From the NCBI RefSeq assembly GCF_036373705.1, contig NC_089861.1, positions 192,001-256,000 of the forward strand: DNA of 64,000 nt. Reading direction: 5' to 3'. Both the position numbers and the translations under genes were made by a program. Below, in pieces: positions 22,301 to 31,673 of this stretch. Numbering within the stretch: position 1 is the stretch's first letter; every line of letters starts with the position of its first letter. Source of the stretch: Amia ocellicauda (lineage: Eukaryota; Chordata; Actinopteri; Amiiformes; Amiidae). The notes under the pieces were generated by a model that worked only from the letters and a program-made list of their open reading frames with translations, ran no database searches and had not been told where the DNA came from.

Positions 22301-25300
22301 ATGTTCAAAAAATTATATACCCATGTTGACTATCTCCAAGAATATGGGTTTCATTAAGATGCTCCTCTATTTTCTATCTAATAATTTTTTCCAACATTTT
22401 ACAGATGATGCAGGTGAGACTGATTGGTCTGTAATTTCCTGGCATCCCCTGTTCTAATTGTTATTTGGAATATTTGAGTTAGCAGCCTATAAATAATGTC
22501 CCTCATTTCTTTAAGTACTGTTGGAAATATCCCATCTGGCCCAGGTGATTTGTTTGTTTTTAATTCTGCTAGTCCCTTTAGTACCTCCTCCTCATTTATC
22601 CTGATCTCTCTTAGGGTTTGACTGGACTGATTGTTAACCTGTGGCATGTTATCTGTCTTTTATTTTGTAAAAACCTCTGTGAAACTCATTTAGAACATTT
22701 GCCACATCTTGTTCGTTTTCCAAGATACCTCAATTTTTGCCCTTTATCTGTTTCACTTCCTCCTATATTGACCTCTTGCTGTTGTAATATTGAAAAAAGC
22801 TCTGCATTAGTTTTAGCTCCTAGGAGTCTATGTGGACTCCTCACTCTCTCCATCCAAACAATGTGGGGAAGCAATAAAAAAGGCAAACAGAATGTTAGGG
22901 TATATTGTCAAAAGTGTAGAATTTAAAACAAGGGCAGTGATGTTCAGACTGTACAATGCACTAGTTAGACCTCATCTGGATACTGTGTACAGTTCTGGGC
23001 ACCACACTTCAAGAAGGATATCGCTGCTTTAGAGGCAGTTCAGAGGAGAGCAGCCAGACTTATTCCAGGTCTGAAGGGAAAGTCCTACTCGGAGAGACTG
23101 AGTGAACTGAACCTTTTCACCCTGGAACAGAGGAGACTACGTGGGGACTTGATTCAATTCTTCAAAATCATGAAAGGCATCGACCACATCAAACCAGAGG
23201 AGCTTTTCCAGATCAGCAGGGACACACGCACCCGGGGACACAAATGGAAATTGGGCTTCAAGGCATTCAAGACAGAAAACAGGAGACACTTCTTCACACA
23301 GAGAGGCGTCACAATCTGGAATAAACTACCCAGCGATGTGGTAGAAGCTGAAAGTTTGGGAACATTTAAAAATAGTCTGGATAGGATCCTTGGATCACTT
23401 AGATATTAATATTAACACCAAACGAGCACGATCGGTCGAATGGCCTCCTCTCGTTTGTAAACTTTCTTATGTTCTTAAGAGCTATGTTTCTTTCTATTTC
23501 CCTCTTTGCTTTCCTGATCCCTTTCTTAAGATCTCTTTGCAGCTCAACATATTCTATGTATTTTGTTTAATCTCTGTCCCTTTTGTATGCGCTACACAAC
23601 ATTTTCATTCTCTGGATGTTTTTTTGCATACTTCTATTAAAACATTTTGGCCAGTGTTTGTTGGTACTCAATTTGCAAAGTTTTGGTACAAATTTCTCCT
23701 AAGCCTCAAGTAGTATATTCTTAAAATATACCCATCCATTTTCAACTGACGCTGTATCCAATGTGCTCCAGTCTACCTCTTCTAAGTGCTGCCTCATACC
23801 TTCAAAGTTTGCTTTTCTAAAATTGTTTTAGACTTGGTCCTTGTTTTTTGAAAGAATGCCTCAAAGCTAACCATATTGTGATCACAGTTTGCCATTGGTT
23901 CTCTAACTACTGTCCCCCTGACTCTATCTTGGTCATTTGAGAAGATCAAGTCAATACATGCTCTCTCCCTGGTTGGTTCCCTGACAAATTGAGTTAGAAA
24001 GCAGTCATTTACCATCTCAACCATTTCTATTTCTACTTCTGTAGTCCCCACTGGGCTTTCCCAGACTATGTTTGGGAAATTGAAATCCCCCATTATAACA
24101 GCCACATCCTTGCTACATGCAGTCCTGATTACACTGTACAATGCAGCATCTTTCTGAATATCTGAGTTGGGTGGTCTGTAACTCACTCCTACCACTGATC
24201 CTCCAGATCCGTTATTCAAACGTTTGACCACAAAGATTCTGTTCCATTACTGGGATCTAATTTCAGTTCTTCTGCCTCAATGTCATTTTTCACATATAAT
24301 GCTACCCCACCCCCTCTTCGATTTTGCCTGTCTCTCATAAACTGTGTGTATCCTTCCAACTTGTATTCATCCCCAACATTTTCTGTAAGCCATGTTTCTG
24401 TCACTCCTACAACATCATAGTCACCCACCAACACTGTGGCTTCAAGGTCTAACATCTTCTTCCTTATACTCCTGGCATTGAGGTACAAACATTTCAGGAC
24501 TTTCCTACTAGCAGTTTCCCTTGGTTTTCTTTTCTTAGAGGAACATCTCCCATTGTCAGAGCTCCCTGCCCCCCTGGTTCCTAGTTTAAATGATTCTCAA
24601 TTACTCTGCACATACGCTCTCCCAATGCATTAGCCCCCCTTCTGTTTAGATGTAGACCGTCCGGTTTGTACAGGTCCCATCTATCCCAGAAGAAAGACCA
24701 ATGCTCCATAAACCTAAACCCCTCTTCCCTACACCAAGCTTTCAACCACATGTTAAACTTTCTAATCTCTGCCTGTCTCCCTGGCCTGGCACGTGGTACT
24801 GGAAGTATTTCAGAGAAAACTACCGTGGAGGTTCTGCTCTTTAGTTTCTTTCCTAACTCTTTAAATTTGTCTTGCACAACCTCTGCCCTTCCTTTTCCTA
24901 TGTCATTGGTTACAATGTGGACCATGACCAGTGGATTCCCCTGGCTTTGGCCAGTAGTCCGTCTACTAGTTTAGGGAGATCTGCAACCTGAGCACCAGGC
25001 TGGCAAGATACCATGCTGGTCTCCTCGTCACTAGAACACACTGTGTGATCTACACCTCTAAGAATTGAGTCTCCTACTATAACTACCTCCCTCTTCTGTG
25101 GTGCTCTGGTGCTCAACTGCCCCCCCATCACCCTCTGAGCTATCAATGTCCAACTCGGTGTCCAGCAGTTGGAACCTGTTGGGCAATTCAAGCTCTTGTG
25201 GTGTCTCTAGGGGTTGTGCACGCCCTTTTCTGCGGTTACGACCTACTGTAACCCAGCAGTTCTCTACACTGTCCTGCTCTAAGGTCTCCAATCTCCTAGG

Positions 25301-27438
25301 TTTTGGCGTGCACACCATCTCTCTCATGGGCTGATTGACCAATTCTTCTATATCCCTAATACAGCGCAGATCGGCAAGCTGAGCCTCAAGATCACAAACC
25401 TTGATCTCTAGGATTTCAACCTGCCGACAACGTTCACAAATGAAGCCTTCTTGGATTAGTTAATCCAGGAAGGCAATAATTTTGCAAACCTGACACTGTA
25501 GTGGCCACATGCTTCTCAATGTTCGTTTTTTCTTTTGTTTGTTTTTTGTTTTTCCCTAAGTCTCTTGGTTTCCGTTTCCCTAGTCAACTGCTTTACTTTT
25601 AGTGACCGAGAAACAGCACAGCTCTGTCTCAACAGCTGCTTTAAGTAGCTTATGTCTACCTACCCCCAATTCACACCCAACTGGCCCCACCTGGCTCCTC
25701 CTGCAACAGAATTCCTGCTAGTCCTAGACAGAAACTCCCTTCTACAACCTGTTTACTTTCACCAACTCAGCAGCTGAACTGAACTGACTTTTAGGCAAAC
25801 TACAGACAATGCTAACTTCAATTAAGGCAAACTTAAAACCAAATGAGGAATGCTAAGACTGGTCTGAAACTAGTCAAACAACAAGATGGCTGCCTCTCAC
25901 CTGTACTGTCCTGTGTCTCTCTGTGGCAACTTGTAAATACTTCTGTTTACCTCTTGGTCTCAACAGCTGCTTTAAGTAGCTTTTGTTTACAATTCTTTAC
26001 ATTTTGCTTTCAATTGTTTTATTTTTTATCTCAACATCCATTTATTCACAGAAAAAAGAATGAAGGAGAGGTATAGAGAGCGCAGCATCAGTAAGAGAAG
26101 AAGGGAGAGGAGGAGAGAGAGGGGAGACAGGGAGGGAACGAGTGTGGGAGATGGAGGGATGGAGGGAGAGGCAGTGGGACTGAAGAGGGATATAAACTGT
26201 GTTTTTTCTCTCTGACAGGGGGGAGACAGAATGCTTCCCCTGAGACACAGCGTCTCTCAGAGCTGAGGATTGTGCTGCTGGGGAAGAGATGGGCTGAGAA
26301 GAGTTCATCAGGAAACACTATCCTGGGCAGAGAGGCGTTTAACACTGAGAGATGGACTGAGCAGAGTGAGAAGAGCCAGGGTGAAGTGGCCGGGAGGCAG
26401 GTCACAGTGGTCGACACACCAGGCTGGTTGAGTGATTCTGTACAGGCGACTCCAGAGTGTGTTAAACAGGAGATTGTGCGCAGTGTGTCTCTGTGCCCCC
26501 CGGGACCCCACGCTCTCCTCCTGGCCATTCCTGTGGGGAGTTACTCATTCATAGAGAGACAGAGGAGAACAGCACAGGAACATCTGGAGCTCCTCAGTGA
26601 GAGAGTCTGGAGACACACTATAGTGCTGTTCACTGGGGGGGACAGACTGAGAGACACAACCATTGAGCAGCACATTGAGAGAGGAGGGGAGGAGCTCCAG
26701 TGGCTTGTGGAGAAATGTGGGAACAGGTATCATGTCCTCAACAACAGGGACAGGGGCGACGGCACTCAGGTCACAGAGCTGCTGGACAAGATAGAGGAGA
26801 TGGTGGTAGGACTGAGTGTATTTCAATACAGGAGGGAGACAGGAGGACTGCAGGAGAAGGGAGGGAAGAGGAGTGAGGAGAGAGGAGGAGAGAAACAGAG
26901 GGATGAAGAGGAGGAGAAGACAGAGAGAGAGGAAGCCACACTGCCAGTCAGGAGGAGACACAGTAAAGAACGTCCACCCGGCAGTAAGTCAGTGTGATCA
27001 GGTTAACAGGAGACAGACCACACACCTCTGTCACTCCACAGCACTGAGGCCTCTTACTGACTGTGTCACTACAGCACACGGACACACAGCTCCACTACAC
27101 CCCTGACTGGGTCACTACAGCACACTGACACACTGCTCTACTACACCCCTGACTGTGTCACAACAGTACACTGACACACAGCTCCACTACACCCCTGACT
27201 GTGTCACTACAGCACACTGACACACAGCTCCACTACACCCCTGACTGTGTCACTACAGCACACTGACACACAGCTCCACTACACCCCTGACTGTGTCACT
27301 ACAGCACACTGACACACAGCTCTACTACACCCCTGACTGTGTCACAACAGCACACTGACACACAGCTCCAATACACCCCTGACCATCTCTCTCTCTGCAG
27401 TGTCTGGAGCAGAGCACCCTGCCCTGGAGGAGCCCTGA
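19363..27438 (+). CDS. GIMAP/AIG1-type GTPase, copy B, three exons
   Basis: The spliced model is 19363-19396, 26219-26983 and 27401-27438, giving 278 aa. Exon 1 encodes [11 protein letters not shown] and ends before GTGAGT. Exon 2 follows ctctctgacag and ends before GTAAGT. Exon 3 follows ctctctgcag and adds [11 protein letters not shown] and a stop. All three join in phase. The AIG1 GTPase domain shows G3 VVDTPGW, G4 LFTGGDRL and the fish GIMAP stretch [12 protein letters not shown], then a charged Glu/Arg-rich tail. GIMAPs are GTP-binding proteins of immune cells, often on membranes. Odd: the P-loop, normally GxxxxGKS, reads GKRWAEKS, so the invariant glycine is glutamate, which may impair nucleotide binding. 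Intron 1 is 6.8 kb and full of LINEs. The gene could be expressed, non-GTP-binding, or a recent pseudogene. Confidence 0.7.
19420..19565 (+). repeat. Duplicated block matching 6330-6480
   Basis: It starts soon after the leader exon donor and has the same core (ctgatgggcaaa) as copy A. A CA microsatellite follows at 19565-19730. It is treated as intronic because exon 1 joins exon 2 in phase without it. Confidence 0.55.
19565..19730. repeat. CA microsatellite
   Basis: Imperfect (CA)n with interspersed CTACA. The frames through it give only Thr/His repeats. Confidence 0.95.
19972..20370. repeat. Minisatellite, about 20-bp unit
   Basis: About twenty units of tgtaggatacaatagtacag with variants (ttgcag, gcg). 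A single copy of the motif lies downstream at 20650 and one like it at 3575 in copy A, so the array probably grew from a single-copy ancestor after the duplication. The long frames on the minus strand are repeat artefacts. Confidence 0.95.
20372..20475 (+). mobile_element. CR1-like LINE, extreme 3' end
   Basis: The sequence ggacaccaaacgagcacgat and the following ttgtaaactttctcatgttc match the 3' end of the CR1 fragment at 23400-23475. It is a very short 5'-truncated insertion. Confidence 0.8.
20476..21390. other. Intronic stretch without recognised features
   Basis: Inside intron 1 of the copy B GTPase gene. No gene or clear repeat was seen apart from one copy of the 20-bp minisatellite motif at 20650. 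Confidence 0.5.
21391..21577. mobile_element. Small MITE candidate with 35-bp inverted repeats
   Basis: The left end gccccattcacactgaaa and the right end tttcagtgtcaacgggg are inverted copies, and the similarity continues through ccggcaa motifs. Several ccattcacac motifs lie inside. The target duplication is unclear. Confidence 0.55.
22020..25560 (-). mobile_element. CR1-like LINE, ORF1 to reverse transcriptase, interrupted
   Basis: Read on the minus strand: ORF1 with an SGNH esterase at 25342-24581 (GDSIL, VTND instead of GTND, DGLHL); AP endonuclease at 24488-23794 (TETWL, GDFNFP, YRPPNSD); RT linker at 22647-22399 ([10 protein letters not shown]); RT at 22279-22020 ([31 protein letters not shown]). 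The RT stops there, before the catalytic ADD box. Another CR1 fragment in the opposite direction (22826-23475) splits it. Several frameshifts are present. ORF1 of this kind is typical of CR1-group LINEs. It lies in intron 1 of the copy B GTPase gene. Confidence 0.88.
22826..23475 (+). mobile_element. CR1-like LINE 3' fragment nested in the larger CR1
   Basis: The plus strand codes for the RT C-terminus ([20 protein letters not shown]) and continues to the CR1 3' end with the ttatgttctta tail. Reading on both sides continues the minus-strand CR1, so this piece inserted into it, or both formed in one rearranged event. Confidence 0.85.
25560..26078. other. Intron 1 stretch with an inverted copy of the intron start
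   Basis: A 25-bp direct repeat (tctcaacagctgctttaagt) occurs at 25633 and 25959. Bases 25983-26048 are an inverted copy of 3886-3954, which lies just after exon 1 in copy A; the matching direct-orientation sequence in copy B is near 19870-19930. No gene is seen. Confidence 0.6.
27030..27390 (+). repeat. Minisatellite, 46-bp unit (copy B)
   Basis: Same unit and position as the array at 10050-10400. It lies in the last intron of the copy B GTPase gene, directly before the final acceptor. Confidence 0.93.
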
Positions 27439-27459
27439 GCCCCAGTGTGCTCTGTACAG

Positions 27460-27590
27460 CCATGGGGACTGACAGCTGTGCTGAAGGGGCTGTAGACCAG
27501 TGCCCACTTGTGGAGAATATGGTGAAGGATGACTCATCTGACCAGATTACTTTTCTCCACACCAAATTAGCACGATGGCCTCCTCTCGAT
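27460..27590 (-). mobile_element. Tc1-like transposase remnant (copy B)
   Basis: The minus strand codes for WRKVIWSDESSFTIF, a Tc1 catalytic block, shortened compared with 10490-10650. It follows the last GTPase exon and would fall in its 3' UTR. Confidence 0.78.
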
Positions 27591-28084
27591 TGGACACTTT
27601 CGTTTCTAATTAAACACACTATCCGTGACACAGCCCTACTATAATAACTCTCTGTGTCGTTCTCCACAGACTGTTCCTGCTGACACAGTCTGATCACGTC
27701 CTGCATTGACATTCTCAGTCACCTGGGAAAGAGCTGCTCTTCTGTTTGTGCTTACATAGCGCAGTAATGCACGAGCATCAGGTATTCGAATGAGCGCTTT
27801 GACCACAATGTCCAACCCTCTTTACTGGTGTCTTTCCCATAGATCTCAATGCAGATGTAACTGTATTCACTGTCAGGGGCGGACTGGGACCAAAGTTCGG
27901 CCCGGGGAGTTCAAGTCGACCGGCCCACATTAATGCCAAAATCAACACACCGAGATAATGAAGTCCACATGCAGCGCGCCGTCATGGTGAATTATCGGTG
28001 AAAAATAACACGTCTAAGTTGTAGGCTGTAGCTACTGCCAGGTTCTCACACACATTATGGGCAATCTAGGTATGGCAAAGTATA

Positions 28085-28860
28085 GGCTCCCGGGTGCGTG
28101 TGTCCCTGCTGATCTGGAAAAGCTCCTCTGGTTTGATGTGGTCGATGCCTTTCATGATTTTGAAGACTTGGATCAAGTCCCCACGTAGTCTCCTCTGTTC
28201 CAGGGTGAAAAGGTTCAGTTCCTCAGTCTCTCAGTAGGACATTCCCTTCAGACCTGGAATAAGTCTGGTTGCTCTCCTCTGAACTGCCTCTAGAGCAGCG
28301 ATATCTTTCTTGAAGTGTGGAGCCCAGAACTGTCCACAGTATCCAGATGAGCTCTAACTAGTGCATTGTACAGTCTGAACATTACTGCCCTTGTTCTCAA
28401 TTCTACACTTTTGACAATATATCCTAACATTCTGTTTGCCTTTTTTATTGCTTCCCCACATTGTTTGGATGGAGAAAGTGAGGAGTCCACGTAGACTCCT
28501 AGGTCTTTCTCATGCGTTACTTCATCTAGTTCTATTCCTCCCATAGTGTAATTATAGTGGACATTTTCATTACCTGCATGTAATACCTTGCACTTGTCCA
28601 CATTGAATTTAATCTGCCAGGTGTCGGTCCACAACTGAATATTATCTAAGTCCCTTTGAATAGCCTGTGCTGCCGAGATTGTATCTGCTGAGCCACCTAT
28701 TTTAGTATCATCATTAATATAGATTAGAAAAAGCACAGGCCCTAGTACTGATCCCTGTGGAACTCCACTAACCTCACTCCAGTGAGAAACAACTCCTCTA
28801 ATCGACACCCTCTTTCTCCAACTGGACCTGCTCAGCATTTGTATACATGCCACAGAGCAT
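28085..28860 (-). mobile_element. CR1-like LINE reverse transcriptase fragment (copy B)
   Basis: The minus-strand frame 28853-28290 has the RT block [20 protein letters not shown], but a deletion removes the catalytic FADD box (IND runs straight into DTKIGG). The C-terminal part continues to 28085. It corresponds to the shorter fragment at 12105-12495. Confidence 0.88.
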
Positions 28861-29690
28861 GATAGGATGTTAATTACTTGATTGTATCATGCAGTACACC
28901 TGTTTGGAGGCGTCTGCATTAGTTATGTTCCTCCACTTATTTATTCAGGTATTTCTTGAATTTGTCGCCCGTCTGTATATCACACATGAATTACCCCACT
29001 GTCTCTAGGACACAACAGTTCTCACAAGCAGCTTAAAGGAAACGCATGTTGTGTGGATTGCAGTTGTGTTGCCTTGTGTAGCGCCGAGTTCCACACAATC
29101 CCTTATTTGAACCTGTTAAAAACACAAACAGCGAGTGTTTTATGGCGGCGCTGGTCGGGGCTCCTGATCTTTAACGAGTCCTTTGCTACATGGTCTTGAG
29201 TCGAGACACACTGCTCTGTAAACCGAGGGGCTACAACACATCCTGAACATCAGATCCTGCCAGCAGGTGGCTGTGGACACAGGGCAGCAGGCGTGGTGCT
29301 GATGACGACAGATGACTGAGGGACAGAAAAACAGGTGCGTTTGTGCCTCTCTGCTGCACACAGTCTGGACACCAGGAGATCCTGCAGGGCGCTGTGTGTC
29401 TCCTGCTGCAGCTCTGTCCCTGAGCAGCAGAGACAGAGCGGCGCTGAAGGAGCCTCTCACTCTGAGCACTTCACTGGAGGCGTGAGCGCAGGCACACAGC
29501 GAGAGAGAGGCCCTGGGGTCTGAGCTCACACACTGCTGACAGCCCCGCGCTTGTGCTGTGATGCAGAAACAGAGCGGCTGCGCAGACGGGACAAGGGCTC
29601 TGTCTCTCAGGACCTGGAGACACAACATCCCTGCTCCACAGCCGGCCATCTCCTCCTGTGACCCAGACTGCGCTCAGTCTCAGGGGACAC
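28861..29690. other. Copy B-specific stretch without a clear gene
   Basis: Copy A lacks this part. It is more GC-rich than its surroundings. A 169-codon minus-strand frame at 29140-29649 has no recognisable domain and overlaps frames on the other strand. Confidence 0.45.
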
Positions 29691-30127
29691 CGTCTGCAGC
29701 AGCCACTTATTTCACAACACCACCACTAGAGGGACACATCACTGAATAACACTAAAGCGCAGCTGCTCACACTGATGAAATCCTCTCACAGGTTTGAGTC
29801 TGAACCACACCCAGCCCTCGGCCCCTGCGCGTGACAAGCTCCTCCCAGTGATGTCTCTTCCTGTCAGAGCCCCTCTGCTGCACAGGCAGTGAGAGGGAGG
29901 GCGAGGTGCTGGTCTGAAGGCTGTGTGATTTCAGAGGCCCAGCCGGACCTCACGGCTCTCACAATACAATAAAAGGCAGATCAGATCAACAGGAAATAAA
30001 CTGAGACTATTGCTCTCAACACACTGAGTGCCAGACAACAGCAACACGTAAGTCAATGAGTGTGTAGCTCAGTCACACAGTGTCACACAAGAGAGACAGA
30101 GAGCAGCGAGAGTGTAGCAGGGCCATG

Positions 30128-30555
30128 TTTATTGAGTGTCAGAAGAGAAACACAGCTCTGAGTGTTCAGCACAGACAGTGACACTGAGGCTCTGGCCGTG
30201 ATAGGAACGGGTTATTGTGTCTGTTCAACATCTGGAAGAGCAACAATGACACGCAGAACACACAGTAACACTTTAACACAATCACGGCCGCCTCAGAGTT
30301 TAAACCGTCTTTACAAACGTGTTTCCTCACTGAACTGAAGGGACTCTGCAGCTCAAAGGCGTCTGCAAACAAAACAAACCGTCCTTCACCGGCCCTGACT
30401 GGCAACACAACTGCACAACTAACCCTGTGAGCTCAGCGCCACACAAACTGACCTCACAACCAGAAACCAGAGCAAAGCTACTGTTTTACACACAGCGAAC
30501 AACATGAACCAGGACACGATTCACAGCGACAGAACAGACCGAAGCTGCGTGTCAT

Positions 30556-30591
<36 letters not shown>

Positions 30592-31673
30592 GAGAGCAAC
30601 CTGTCACTTATTACACTTTCACCAGCAGGAACTGCAACACACACACACATCTACACAAACACACCTGCACACACATCTACACACACTCACTCTCTTAAAC
30701 CTACACACACGCACACTCTCAAACACAAAACCTGACACACACATCTACACACTCTCACACATGCACTCTATCACACACACACATCTACACACTCACACAC
30801 ACACACACACATCTACACACTCTCACACATGCACTCTCTCTCACACACACACACTCTCTCTCACACACACACACATCTACACACTCTCACACATGCACTC
30901 TCTCTCTCACACACACACATCTACACACTCTCTCACACACACACACACACACACACATCTACACACTCTCACACATGCACTCTCTCTCACACACACACAC
31001 ATCTACACACTCTCACACATGCACTCTCACTCTCACACATGCACTCTCTCTCACACACACACACATCTACACACTCTCACACATGCACTCTCTCACATTC
31101 ACACACACACACACACAGAAATGAATAACTGAGGATTTGAACAGCACGGACATGGGAATTTAAATGTGTATGTGTGTGTGGTTGTTAATAAATAGTGGAG
31201 GAGTGTGTGATTGTGTGATTGTTATTGTCTAGGAGTGACGTGACACTGAGCCTGTCCTTCCAGACAGAGCAGCAGGTTTCGCTGGGTCGTCCTGCAGCCG
31301 GTCCCTGTTCACGGACGCATCTTTGGCCCGATGAGGCTCGCTGTCACACGGAGAGACGTGGGACATTTCTAGCAGAGCTGAGATACAGAGGCGCTGGTCA
31401 GAGGCTCACGCGTGTCACAGCCGGCTCTTCACTGCTCTGAGCTGGAGACCAGGTCACAGAGTCCAGCAGGGCTGCTGCTGTCCATTCGCTCGGGACTGAT
31501 TTCTGTGGCACCGAATCTGATGTGAAGCTCTGAGGGACTGGTTCTGGTGAAAGACTGATATATTATATATATATATATATATAAATAAACCCGTAGAACA
31601 GCAAGAACAACACAACAGAGCAGCGCTGGTGCAGACACACACTGAGGAGGGCTTGCCCGGGGCTCCTCTGGGG
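30128..31673 (-). other. Likely RBM46 3' UTR
   Basis: The stretch lies downstream of the RBM46 stop and ends near TTTATT (30128-30133), which is AATAAA on the minus strand. It includes a CA/CT minisatellite (30640-31115) and AT repeats (30556-30582, 31560-31584). The end is inferred from this one signal; a shorter UTR with a variant signal is possible. Confidence 0.45.
30640..31115. repeat. CA/CT-rich minisatellite
   Basis: Repeats of the type atctacacactctcacaca alternate with atgcactctctctcacac. The plus-strand frames of 99-123 codons here are repeat artefacts. Confidence 0.95.

Larger units (their letters stand above)
19290..30660. repeat. Segmental duplication, copy B
   Basis: This is the partner of 3740-13440 and lies directly next to RBM46, so it is the likelier original location. 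It is longer mainly because of the CR1 insertions in intron 1 (20.4-25.6 kb) and the 28484-29687 segment that copy A lacks. Confidence 0.85.

Noticed and set aside
29140-29649. 169-codon minus-strand frame in copy B
   Set aside because: No domain, a composition expected of GC-rich non-coding DNA, and other frames overlap it.
30761-31132. 123-codon His/Thr/Ser-rich frame
   Set aside because: It is translation of the CA/CT minisatellite.
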